Assembly (NCBI GenBank): GCA_018340375.1
Contig: JAFFJZ010000006.1
Span: forward strand, 27,348,001 to 27,412,000
Origin: Gonatopus flavifemur
Taxonomy: Eukaryota; Arthropoda; Insecta; Hymenoptera; Dryinidae
Direction of reading: 5' to 3'
DNA: 64,000 nucleotides
Every line of letters starts with the position of its first letter. Position 1 is the first letter of the stretch. Shown here in pieces: positions 1 to 11,600 of the stretch. The position numbers were made by a program, and so were the translations under genes. The notes under the pieces were generated by a model that saw only the letters and a list, made by a program, of their open reading frames with translations, made no database searches and was not told where the DNA came from.

Positions 1-451
1 TCAAAAAATTTCCCTTTCAATTCCAATAGATCGAGGTTGAAGATACTTCCGATGGAAACCATTTGCCTCATAAAATGAAAAGACTTTCAAAGATCCATGC
101 AAATATTTTTTATACAAACCGCGTTAAATCCTATTAATTCCAAAACAACACATATTTTTCAATGGGTAAATCCTCGATTCAATCCTACAATCAATGAGTT
201 CCGATTGAATCCTATTCATTTTGAATCGATTTCTATCGGATCCTATAGGATTTTTGAACCAGGACATTTTCGAATTCGCAGGAGTTATCTGTCCGGTCAC
301 GGAAAAATAAGAAGAGCTGAGAAGAGCTTTGGAACAAAATTCCCGAAATTTTCTTTTCTTTCCGGCCTTAAAACATGGAGAATTCTTAGATGGAATCAAC
401 CATTTTCATCTAATTCAATGGAAATATGGAAAACTTAGAAGGCACCAAGCG
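1..451. other. AT-rich DNA, no feature seen
   Basis: This is single-copy-looking AT-rich sequence. The short open frames on both strands have no recognisable protein content. It probably lies inside an intron of the HMG-box gene whose next exon is at 5507, since that exon begins in mid-domain. Confidence 0.4.
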
Positions 452-1060
452 GGTCAATCCACGTGAAATCGTCCAGAAAACCAAAAGGAAAAAGTGCTGA
501 ATATTTTTTAAATTTTTTAGAAAATTGTCAGTTGATTTGTCAGTATATCAAGAATCAAAATGAATGGTTGAAAAATTTTTAAACTTTTTGTTTACGCGCA
601 TTTTTTGAAGCCTTTGTGAACATGTTTTAATCAAAACAGTGCTTCACGAAAAACCTCATCACTTTCTAAGTTTTGAGGATATCAAAATGATTCAAAATCC
701 ATTTTATTCGGGGAGAAACGAAGTGAAATCCTGGTACGAATCATTTTTTCCTAATTAGTAAAAAAATTGTTCAAAATTGATTCCAAAAACTACACTTTAT
801 CTTACGAAAATTTCCATTTTTGACCTTAAAATTTCAGTAGAACGGGATAAGACTCAGATCTGTAATTTTTACCGTTAATAGATGATATCTTGTAGAACAG
901 ATAAACTTTTTGTGAACAAAAAATCCGGAAGTTGAAAAATTTTTCAACCATTCATTTTGACTCCTGATATGCTGGCAAATCAACTGACAATTTATGAAAA
1001 ATTTTAAAAATATTGAGCAACTTTTTTGTCGTTTTCTGAACGATTCCACGTGGATTGACT
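452..1060. mobile_element. Inverted-repeat element, copy 1 (GGGTCAATCCACGTG ends)
   Basis: The element begins GGTCAATCCACGTG and ends CACGTGGATTGAC. Inverted similarity continues inward for about 100 bp at each end (455-562 against 946-1058). It has no coding capacity. A second, inverted and broken copy lies at 1403-2263 and shares the interior around the TTCGTAAGATAAAGTG site. Confidence 0.7.
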
Positions 1061-1402
1061 CACATGTTTATATCGAAGAAATGTTGAAATTCATTGTCAT
1101 TGCATTTCTCAGCTCACATCGGCAAATTCCCGGAATTTTTGGCTGATAAGATGAATGAAATATGCCGACACAGTCTGATTTTCATTGCGAAAATTCATGT
1201 GGATAAACATGATTTTCAAGCCAATTTCGAGGCCCTGTATCTTCAAAGCCGTTCTCGATATCATCAATCGAATTTAAACCATAAGTTTCTACTTTTCAGA
1301 AGATTATTCTGTGAAAATTTCGTAATTTTTCACTCAATCCCTTCGGAGTTATTTAGCTGCAAATTTTGCAGTTTCACGTTCAGTTGTCATGTTTGGTGGA
1401 CT

Positions 1403-2263
1403 GCATAAAAAAAAGGAGGAACTTCTGAGATTTGATACTGCGACGGAAAGTAGTTTTACAAGATATCTATTTACGGTGAAAATTACAGATCCGAGTCTTA
1501 TTCCGTTCTACTGAAATTTTGAGATCAAAAATGGAAATTTTCGTAAGATGAAGTCTTTGAGCATAGGCGAAGTAGGCTCGGGCCTAGGGCCCCAGGCTGA
1601 TAGGGGCCCCCAACTCTTTGGACTACCATTTTTTTTTAATTTTACAAAAAAAGGAATTCTTTGAAAGGTAAAATAATGAAAGAAGTAAAAAATGATACGA
1701 ATTTTTTCTATTCACAAATAATTTTATTTCTTACTTTTTCAAAAGAAAAGTCAGTTATCACTGCTTCAACATCAATACAATCCAGTACATTAGATTCAAT
1801 AAACATTAATGACAAACTATTTAATCTCTGTTCTGTCATTGTACTGCGAAGGTCACTCAATAAAAATTTCCGAAAAAGAAATTTATATATATGTATATAT
1901 ATATATATAAGCAAAAAGATTTCCTTACATGGGCCCCCAAGCATTTCGGGCCTAGGGCCCCTTGACTATGAAAGACGGCCCTGGATAAAGTGTAGTTTTT
2001 GGAGTCAATTTTGAACAATTTTTTACTAATTAGGAAAAAATTATTTCTAGCAGGATTTAACTTCGTTGAGGTTTTTCGTGCAGCACTATTTTGATTGAAA
2101 CATGCTCGTAAGGGCTTCAAAAAATGCGCGTAAACAAAAAGTTGAAAAATTTTTTAACCATTCATTTTGACTATTGATATACTGGCAAATCAACTGACAA
2201 TTTTCTAAAAAATTTAAAAAATATTGAGCGACCTACTCTGGATGATTTCACATGGATTGACCC
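1403..2263. mobile_element. Inverted-repeat element, copy 2, left end truncated and interrupted
   Basis: Read in reverse, this matches the element at 452-1060, including the right terminus (CATGGATTGACCC). The left terminal repeat is missing. The body is split at 1555-1983 by a hAT-like insertion; copy 1 provides the uninterrupted sequence. Confidence 0.65.
1555..1983. mobile_element. hAT-like non-autonomous element nested in copy 2
   Basis: A 429-bp insertion lies between GATGAAGT (1547-1554) and GATAAAGT (1984-1991). This is an 8-bp target duplication with one mismatch, and the sibling element at 452-1060 has only one copy. The right end reads GACGGCCCTG, the complement of CAGGGCCGTC, a hAT-type terminus. 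The left terminal bases are eroded. The interior GGGCCTAGGGCCCC blocks recur in the hAT-like element at 10235-10507. Confidence 0.65.
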
Positions 2264-2316
2264 AAACGTGATATCATATTTCTTTGGTTTCAATTATTCA
2301 TATAATCTTTTGAACT

Positions 2317-2996
2317 CCTCATTCCTGGTTGGGAATGTACCTAGTTGAAAATCCACACAGTGGAATTAAGGAAGGCGTGGGTTGGTCAGTTCAAAGAAAA
2401 CTAGGCGAAACGTTCCGTCGAGATGGTATATTTCCAATTTCTCCAGCCGTACGACGTTTCGAGTAGATATTATCCCAGCAACGTCATCCATGGAACCGTC
2501 TGGGGCCTCGCGAGAATCTAGCCAAGGGCTAGAAAGAGTCAATGAATTTCAACACGAGTAGTCATCTTCGAATAAAGAACTGAATCGAAGAGAGTCATCA
2601 TTCAATGGTGGGAGCCACATAGGAAGCACTGGCGAGTCAGCGGGAGTCACTTAATTCCCAAGTGACTCGCAAGTGATTCCAACTGCTGAATCATTGAGAG
2701 TCATTCTGTAATGCAGAAAATCGTCGAATGAAATGACGTGATTAAGTTAAATGCATTAGTTTTATGACTCGCAGTGAACAGCCCCTCGGGCTAGCGGGAA
2801 ACTTGTAAGGGCCTTGCTGACGAGTGCTGATATAACGCTTGCTCGGGACTCTTCTTCGAGTACAAAAGATGAAAAATCTTGGAGGAAATTCATATATTCG
2901 GTGGGAGACGGACCTAATCGAATCGAACAAGGGTAGTTTTTTATTCCTGGTTGGGAATGTGCCTAGTTGAAAATCCACACGGCGAAATTAAGGAAC
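2317..2996. repeat. Pair of about 55-bp direct repeats around 570 bp
   Basis: The segments at about 2317-2374 and 2942-2996 match closely in direct orientation (core ATTCCTGGTTGGGAATGT, then CTAGTTGAAAATCCACAC). The DNA between them holds repeated GAGTCA-type motifs and no gene. A very short LTR-like (TRIM) element or a duplication are both possible; no primer-binding site was identified. Confidence 0.45.
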
Positions 2997-3120
2997 TACT
3001 TGGGCTTCGGAGACCCGAACTAGAAGTCTACGTCGTTTTGTTTGTTCTTCCAACTTCTGCTACAGCTGCACGTTGGAACAACAGCTGTAATCATTTTTTC
3101 CCAACGCCTTGTAAGCAACG

Positions 3121-3229
3121 ACCCAGCAAACACGACTGCTGGTGTTTCAAAGGGCCAGTGACGGCTATTCAACGGCATTGACGGAGCATCAGCGGCCCAT
3201 TGAAACGCCAGTAATCATTGTTTGTAGGG
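3121..3229. mobile_element. Small MITE, CCCAGCAAACA ends (copy 1)
   Basis: About 110 bp begins CCCAGCAAACACGA and ends TTGTTTGTAGGGG. The internal halves are inverted (GTTTCAAAGGGCCAGT against the cognate ending CCATTGAAACGCCAGT). A second copy lies at 45720-45829. Confidence 0.6.
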
Positions 3230-4221
3230 GATGAATGTCACAAACAATCGGTCGACAATAATGAGTATGATTTAGGAATTTTCTGTAAAATGATAGTAAA
3301 AATGCCGTAAAGCTTGAAATTTTCAGTTAAATTTATAGGAAATTTCACATACCTTTACCGGAAATTTCTTTCCTATCCCACGAATAGGGAAATTCCGATT
3401 ATTTTTTACAGTGATCGATATTGAGACTGCATATATAATTCCCAGGGCCTACAAGACCCGATCTGTAAAAATGAGGGTTAAATTCGTTTTAGAGGTCTGA
3501 AAGATATCTAAAAACGTTGCATAAAACATGTCAAACTACCCGAATCGAAAAATTAAGAGCTGATCTTGGTTTGTTTAACCCGATCTCATATTGTATTCGA
3601 CCTGATTTGATTCAGTTCAACCTGATTTCATTCCTTTTGAATCTGATATTGTTCTATACGTAGTGATTCAAATTCAGATCACAACCTGATTTCAATTTGT
3701 TGGAATTTGAAGGAAAAATTATAAATCCTGCTCACAACTGTTTCAACCTGATGATTGCTCTTTTCATCTTGATTCTACCCTGGTTCTACGCAAATGTATA
3801 ATGAAATTCAAATGTATGTATCATTTATGGATGATAAAGTTGAGTATTAAAGAATCAATATAATTTTATTATTAAAAAATTACACTAAATGAATGGATAA
3901 CGTAAATTTAATCGCATTTGGAACTTTGATAATGTCTGAGAATAATGAAATGTCAATGAATTCTATAACATGAGACTTGAAAAAGTATAATGAAAATGAA
4001 ATCGAATGAATTTCATGAGAAAATAAGATGTTTGAAATTTATTTAGAATAATAAGCTTACATATACATATCCAATCAATTTTCATATTTAAATTTCGATA
4101 TCCATTCAAAATTCCTCAATGTTTGGAACTTGCTATTTTAATTCAATAATATATTTCAAGTGTAACAATTTAATCCACACTCATATTTTGAAGACTATAA
4201 TTATAATAATTTGTTTGTAAA
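3230..4221. other. AT-rich DNA, no gene seen
   Basis: Very AT-rich sequence with loosely repeated AACCTGATTTCA-like words at 3590-3750. No open frame of interest and no clear transposon ends. Confidence 0.4.
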
Positions 4222-5160
4222 TTTTATTCAGAAAATGCCAGCAACGAGATACTAGCTGAATCTAATTTTACAAATTATAAAAAAATAATGCAATATAATT
4301 GAATCATCGAGATGTACAAATTGTAAACGTATTGTACCTTGCTGAAAATCTTTCATAAAAAAACAATCAATTTCCCTGATTGTTGTATGAAATTAACGAT
4401 TCAAAAATCACATCACAAAAGAGAGGAAGAATTGATCGTTTTCATTTTAAACAAGGAAATTTTACAAATCTACAATTGTACATCTCGAGAGTTTGATTAT
4501 ATATCATTATTTTTTAATAATTTTGAAAATTAGATTCAGCAGCCCGTATGGAAATATTTCGCTGAAAAATGTCTGCAAAACTATGAAAAATCTCTGAAAA
4601 AAATGAAAAAACTCTGAGAATCTCTGAAATTTTGATGAGAAATCTAATATTTTTAGGACATTCTTTACAGACTTTTTTCAGAGTTTCTCAGAGTTTTTTT
4701 CATACTTTTTCAGAGAAATAGTAACGAAATTGCACTCTGAAAAAACTCTAATAAATTGTGGACATTTTTCTGATTATTGAAAAATCCTGAAATTCAATAA
4801 ATACATTCATATGCCGTATTTAAATATCATGTGTGAAAAAGTGTTTGAAAATTTTTTAATTTTTTTCTAAAAGTCAGAAAAATGTTAGCAATCCATCAGA
4901 GTTTTGTCAGAGTTTTTTCAGAGTGCAATTTCGTTACTATTTCTCTGGAAAAGAATGAAAAAACTCTGAGAAACTCTGAAAAAAGTCTGTAAAGAATGTC
5001 CCAAAAATATTAGATTTCTCATCAAAATTTCAGAGATCCTCAGAGTTTCTCAGAATTTTTTCATTTTTTTTCAGAGATTTTTCATAGTTTTGCAGACATT
5101 TTTTAGCGAAATATTTCCATACGGGAGGTATCTCGCTGCTGGTATTTTCTGAATAGAATT
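4222..5160. mobile_element. Composite palindromic element with concentric inverted repeats
   Basis: The outer ends are inverted (TTCAGAAAATGCCAGC at 4228 against GCTGGTATTTTCTGAA at about 5136-5151). Inside lie two further palindromes: 4252-4535 (GCTGAATCTAATTTT ends) and 4544-5124. The latter has arms of about 220 bp built from CTCTGAAAAACTCTGAGAA-like motifs and ends CGTATGGAAATATTTCGC. Related copies of the second palindrome are at 20478-22990 and about 49890-50170. Confidence 0.65.
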
Positions 5161-5506
5161 CACAAAATTCCATAACCAGGTGAAAATAAGGGTGAAGGAA
5201 AAATAGAGGTATATCAGGTTTGAAAATTCGACCTGAAAGAATGCGTATTCGTTGCGTATTACGGATCAAAACAGGTTCTCATTGATCCTCATCTCATACC
5301 GTTCAAAAGGGTAAGATCGGTCTTTGAATAGTTCGAAATGAGGTTTTAATTTGTCGACTCGGGTAATCGAAAAAAATATCCCAAGGTATGAAGTGAAAAT
5401 TTGTCGGTGTATGTGTTGAGAAAAGCCGTGCAGCAACCTCGACCTCGCGCGAGATCGTTGCACGGATGTAACCGCATAATGATAATATATTTGAATTTGT
5501 CCACAG

Positions 5507-5604
5507 ATTAGGGATCTTGTGGAAAAACATGACGATGGATATAAAGGAGAAGTATTTTACTTTGGCGCGCGAAGTGGACGCGGAACACAAAAAGAAATAC
5601 CCAG
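5507..5604 (+). CDS. HMG-box gene exon (middle of a SOX-type HMG box)
   Basis: The acceptor is TTTGTCCACAG and the donor CCAG|GTACGT. In the chosen frame the exon encodes 32 residues, LGILWKNMT...KYFTLAREVDAEHKKKYP, with one base completing a codon at each edge. These residues align without gaps to the second half of a SOX-type HMG box, with matching L-G, W-K, S/T, K, F/Y, A and H positions. The last base joins the exon at 16699 to give YP-D-YVYNPKEARLRK, the expected end of the box. The start of the box (minor-groove wedge region) must be encoded upstream of the window. No other frame gives a sensible product. Confidence 0.85.
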
Positions 5605-8600
5605 GTACGTTATTTTCGCACATCGTGATATTTCAGCCTAGCCGTCAAAATAGAAGGCTCTATATCCAGGAGACGAGATACAACACGTTGATTTTTTTCG
5701 AACGTGCGCAATACACGCGTTCGATATAAGCGCGTACGATAGCACAACGAAATGTCACCTCCTTTCCCTTTTCCTTCTCATTTTTTTTCCCTCCCATACA
5801 TCGGATATAATATATAAAACAAGAGCAACAGAAACTATCGATCGACGCAACACCAATCAATCCCATCCTCATTTCCTTTCCCGAAAAACCCTCCCAACTA
5901 TGGCCTACTACTTTGCGTCTACACTCAATCCACCATCGAATTTATCACATTGTAGGTACTCAAAATTCTATCGAAAGAGGAAGAAAAAAAAATCAATCTC
6001 TCCCTTCTCTTCTCTATTTACAATCGATATTTCAGCAAGCAAGTCATAATACGTAACCGAGATGGGAGTAAAATCGAAATCATTAGCGTGCCTCCAAAGC
6101 TTCATACTATCGATCACATAAATCTAATTTAAACGAGAGAATACACAATGTGGGAAGAATTATGAATGCGACGGAGGAGAAAAATGTATTTCTCTCTTTT
6201 TTAAAGAAGTCAAAGTGAAGGAGGGCGATGAAAAGAAGGTGAGAAGAATCTTCCTTAATCCGGAAAGATCGTTCGCTCTAGAGAGATATACTATACGTGG
6301 GGGTGTAGGTCGTGTACAGTCAACGATTCGCGATTAGCAGACGAAAGATAGGATAGGGAGAGGAAGAGGAAAAAAAGGGAAGGCGATTCGTGAGATAAAG
6401 GGAGAGAGAGAGAGTGGAGCGATACGAGTTTGCGGGTCGAGCTTGCTACAGGGTGGTGAACGAAGAAATATTCTCGGGTGAGTGACGTGGTACGGCGCGG
6501 GTGCGGCAGTTGTAGAGACCGGAGGTATTGATTGCGACACGGCTATAGGAACCTGCCCGATACAGGACTGCTGACTGCTCTACCTACCTATGTACTTATA
6601 CCCTATATAACTACACTTAACGTTAACTTACACGTAAATACGTTGCGTGTAAATGTCCTGGAAGGTAGATTCCACGATCAACATAATCATAAACGAAATA
6701 ATGCATTCAATTGTACATAAAAGTCAGCAGGAAAATGACAACGGATGCATAAATTTCATGGAATGGTCAATAAAAACCTGAGTGCACTCCGGTCTTTTCC
6801 GTTTACGTGATATTTATACAAATTTGCGTTACAATTTCTCTCTTTGTGTGCTTTGTTTTGTGAATTTTCACTGTGAAAACTTCACCTGGTAGAAATATTC
6901 TATTGAATCCTATCGTAAGATTTCTGATTGAATATCATTAAATTTCATTGCAAGGAATGTGGAGAGTGAGTTAATAAATTTTGTATTCAAACTGCTTCAG
7001 GATTTGGAAAACAATTTTCGATTGGTCTGAATGAGTTTTCCGCATCAGAATCAATGAGAATCAATCGGTTGGATGTTGTTTTCTCTTTTGTTAATCTGAA
7101 GGCTAATCTGAAACCTCAAGCTCGTTGAGACTCATTTCGTGGCTCGCGGCAACACACCACGTGTTTAAACAACAGGATTTCAATTTACTTCTGCGGTCAA
7201 AAAATCATCCGCACACACTGGGAGGAATTTATATGGTCAACTTAACCGAATATCTAGTAGATTTTACTAAGAATATTTGGTTAACCCATTAGCCCCTGAA
7301 CGGACACTTTTGGACACCAAATTTCAGAGATTCATTGTACAATGAATTTGGTCGAAGAAAAATTTTTGAGCCACTGTATCCTATGTTTTGAAGGTCGCTC
7401 TTTCGAATGGTGATGTTCAGAAGTCCCTAAAATGAGTGTTTTTTTTTTGTGAAAATTGCAAATTAAAAAAAAAGCACTGTTTTCTTGAAAAAAAATTTTT
7501 TCATGTTTTTGTTTGCTTTTGCATTTTTCTATATACTTAACACCGATAAATATTGCGTCCATGGAACCTCAACTAAAAGTTATTGGCTCAAGATTAATAA
7601 AAAAAAATGTATATCCATACAAAAAAGCGTCCGAAACGATAAATTTTACTTTTAATCTTCAGCAATTTTTTTCTCGATTTCTAAGGACTTTAGAAAAAAT
7701 TTCCTAGGAACAAAAACGTCTTAAAATTGGTCAAAGAATACCCTCAAATTTTTTCAAAACCGTAAAAAAACATTTTTGATTTTCCGGAAAATGGAAAAGT
7801 TGGCGTTTTTGAAAAATTCTTTAAAAAATCTGAAAAAATTTGAGGGTATTGTTTGACTGATTTTGAGACTTTTTTGTTCCTACAAAATTTCCCCGCAAGT
7901 CCATAGTTATTGAGAAAAAAAATGCTGAATGGTTTCTGAGATCACCAATTACAAATTCAACATTTTCATTGTGTAATTATTAGTATGTAATGAATATCAA
8001 AATATATTTTCTCAATAAATCTGTGATTTCATTTATTTATTTCAAATTCTGTTCAAATTGAGATGCAATCGAATCAAACATTTATCACATAGAAATATTT
8101 ACCATATATCAATATTTCACATTGTTGCACCGTATTATTTTAGGAGTTTCCTATCATAGTAATTCTTGGGTGGGTATTTATATCCACGCTTTCAAGTAAT
8201 CAAAAGTAAATGAACTACTGTCATTTGCTCATTTACTCTTTCAAATGTTACATCCACGTCAACACGTAGTTTACCGAATGAGAATATTTTTCGATACTCC
8301 AAAGAGCTTTTTGATTGGAGACCTCAGAAACACTTCGGCGATTTTTTTTTCAATAACTATGGACTTGCGGGGAAATTTTGTAGGAACAAAAAAGTCTCCA
8401 AATCAGTCAAACAATACCCTCAAATTTTTTCAGATTTTTTAAACAATTTTTCCATTTCCCGGAAAATCAAAAATGTTTTTTTACGGTTTTGAAAAAATTT
8501 GAGGGTATTCTTTGACCAATTTTAAGACATTTTTGTTCCCAGGAAATTTTTTCTAAAGTCCTTAGAAATCGAGAAAAAAATTGCTGAAGATTAAGAGTAA

Positions 8601-11600
8601 AATTTATTGTTTCGGACGCCTTTTTGTATGGATAAACATTTTTTTTTATTAATCTTGAGCCAATAACTTTTAGTTGAGGTTCCATGGACGCGATATTTAT
8701 CGGTGTCGAGTATATAGAAAAATGCGAAAGCAAACAAAAATATGATCTTAAAAAATTTTTTCTTCAAAAAACAGTGCTTTTTTTTTTAATTTGCAATTTT
8801 CACACGAAAAAACTCATTTTAGGGACTACTGAACATCACCATTTGAAAGAGCGACCTTCAAACCATAGGATACAATGGCTCAAGAATTTTTTTTCGACCA
8901 AGTTCATTGTACAATGAATCTCTGAACTTTGGTGTCCAAAAGTGTCTGTTCAGGCGCTAATGGGTTAAGGGGGGAGCCTGCTTTAGAGGCTTCAAAAAAT
9001 CGATTTTTTCGGGAATTATTTTGAGAAGGAAAGAAATATCCGATTGAAACGAAACTTCCAGGGTTTATTGTTATATATTTCAACAGTCTTCTCAATTTTT
9101 TTCATTGAGATATATGTCATATTATGCTTGGTACAAGCATTTCACCGAGGCGCCTCGAGTATGCATTTGTTGTGCGGCGGGAAAGATGCAAGTCGCAATT
9201 TCCATCTGAAACAAAGAATCCAAAAAACATGTTTATTCCCCAATCGTATAGCTCCTAGTTGAACCAAGAAAATTCAACAAATTTTCGCAAATTAAAAAAG
9301 AATTCACTTTAAATTGTTTAAAAAGTGGGTTAATCTTAACTTTCTTAAAGTTTTTTGTAAGTTCAACTAGAAGAGAATTTAATCCCGAATACATTCCATT
9401 TTATCTCGTTTCGATAGGACTTTTCATTTTTTCCCTATCTTTCCCGCCAATTAGGAAAAATCGTAAAAATGAAAAACCGAGAAATTGCGCGTCAAAGTTT
9501 TCGTATATAAAAAATCGTAATTTTCTTGAACTTACCGCATTAATATGCCAATCAGCGATTCCTGCTCCATAGAGTAGCCCTTCGGACCAGTGATCCCAGA
9601 ATGCGGGAGCTGGCGGCCCCCACCACGCGGTCGGTGGAACACTAACACTGTCTCACTGCGCGTCCGTATGAGAAAGAAAGAAAGTCTAGAATATAGACTT
9701 TCTCTGTTCACACGGACACGCGCTGAAACAGTATTAGTGTCCCACCGACCGTGTGGTGGGGGCCGCCAGCTCCCGCATTCTGGGGTCACTGCTTCAGACT
9801 CTTCAAAAAACTTGTTTTCGCCCAGACGTTCGAGATGTTCGCGCGCGCTCATCAACCTGCTCGACGCTTGCTCACTATTTCTTCTGTAATTCCGAGAATA
9901 TTTCGAATTTTCTTCTGGAATTCTGGGGACACATTCTTGGATAGTTTGGGAAGACATTTATCCGAAAAAAAAAGAATCGATTTTGTGAAGCCTCCAAAGC
10001 AGGCTCTCCCCTTAAGGCGTTTTAGTTACGGTAACCTCGAAAATTTCTCTCAGTCCACTCAGATACACAGTTGGATCGAGTCTGATTGAGAACTGTTGAT
10101 TTTAATTCCACATTCGACATCTCAGCTTTTACCGCATAACATGATTTCTATTCACATTATTACGAGGGGTTAAAGGCATCCCGTAGCCCTAAAGCAGACT
10201 ACCCCATTCCACAGGGTAGAAATACCCCATGGGGCAGTGCCGTCTTTCATAATCCAGAAACCCCAGGCTGAAAATTCTGAGGGGCACATGTGGGGAAATT
10301 TTTCGGCTTATGTGAGTAATATTTTTTTTTAAATTTCCAACAATTATGAATATATCAATATACGTTTGTTTTAGCTCATATCTCACTTCTTTTATTATTT
10401 TACCTCTAACAAAATTGTTCTCTTGTGAAATTAGAAAAGAATTGTGGTTCAAAGAGTCGGGAGCCCTAGGCTCGAGCCTACGAAGCCTATGCAGAAAAAC
10501 GGCACTGCCATGGGGAAAGGGTTACACGGGCCGACACTGGCTCAGTACTGCTGCCAGAGTGCCAGTACTAGCAAATCTAAAACTACCAAAGCTGTCAAAA
10601 CTGGCGAAAAGTCGGCATGATAACATCATTTTACATAAGAGCCTGTACAGGGTGCCCCATTTTAAATAGCCAGGGCTTATATTTCCCAAAGTAATGGGGC
10701 TGGAAAAAAAATCCTCGGGAAAAAGTTGCAGAGTTTTGAGGGGGACATTTGATGATAACCTCGATTTCGACCTCAGACTCCATCTTCAAGGTCATTTTGA
10801 GGTCAACTTGTGTTTTTCAAATGGGACCCCCTATTTTTGACTACATCCTTGGAATGTACGTTGAAAACCAAGAAACTTTTGTCTAAACTAGTTCCCTGAA
10901 ATTTGCGAAGATGGCGCTCTAATCGATAAAGAAGGAAAAGAGATTCAAGAAACACTCTTGTTGCTTTCTGTGCGGAACAATACTTACCTCTTCAGTTTTT
11001 TCTCCTCAACAGGGCCGTGTATGTATCGCAAATGAAGGTAACGTATTTGAGCATTTAGCATACCAACCTCAATTTGGTAATTCTTCGGTTATTTTGTAGG
11101 GATTTTCTAGGTTTTAACCTCAAAAATACCAAAAACGGACCAAATTTTTGGGCGACCTTTTAGTGGAAGGTTTGTTCTGAGCAACTGTTAGTTTTCGGTC
11201 ATAAACAGGTCTGATTATATGGTAAAAACAATCTGGACAACCATTTCCTGACCAAATTTTTACCAAACCAAAAAATAACCGAAAGTAAACCAAAGGAATT
11301 GGTCACTTCGGAATCGTTGGGGTTGCATTATTTGATACAACTCTTACCCTTCGAAATAAACTATTGACTGGTCACCTCAGATTTTTTCTCACAGAGTTAT
11401 GAACATTCCGGATTATGGAATTTACCCTCACAATTCCCTGAGGGCATCGCCAGGAAATGTGAAAATGGGAATTTCAATTTGCGGACATTTTATTTGCAAT
11501 AAATGACTTCGAAAACCTCTAAATAGAATTTCCTGGATGACTCAAAATCCGTCATTTTGAGAATAAAAATCTTTATTTTTTGGCTTTATATTTGTACTTA

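Noticed and set aside
1661..2120. Overlapping 78-117 codon frames on both strands
   Set aside because: They lie across the hAT-like insertion and its TATATG run, have no protein-like composition and no similarity.
2317..2996. LTR retrotransposon
   Set aside because: Direct repeats are only about 55 bp, with no primer-binding site, polypurine tract or coding region identified.
9532..9957. 141-codon minus-strand frame and similar plus-strand frames
   Set aside because: They are created by the GC-rich palindrome at 9589-9790; the same peptide appears mirrored on both strands.
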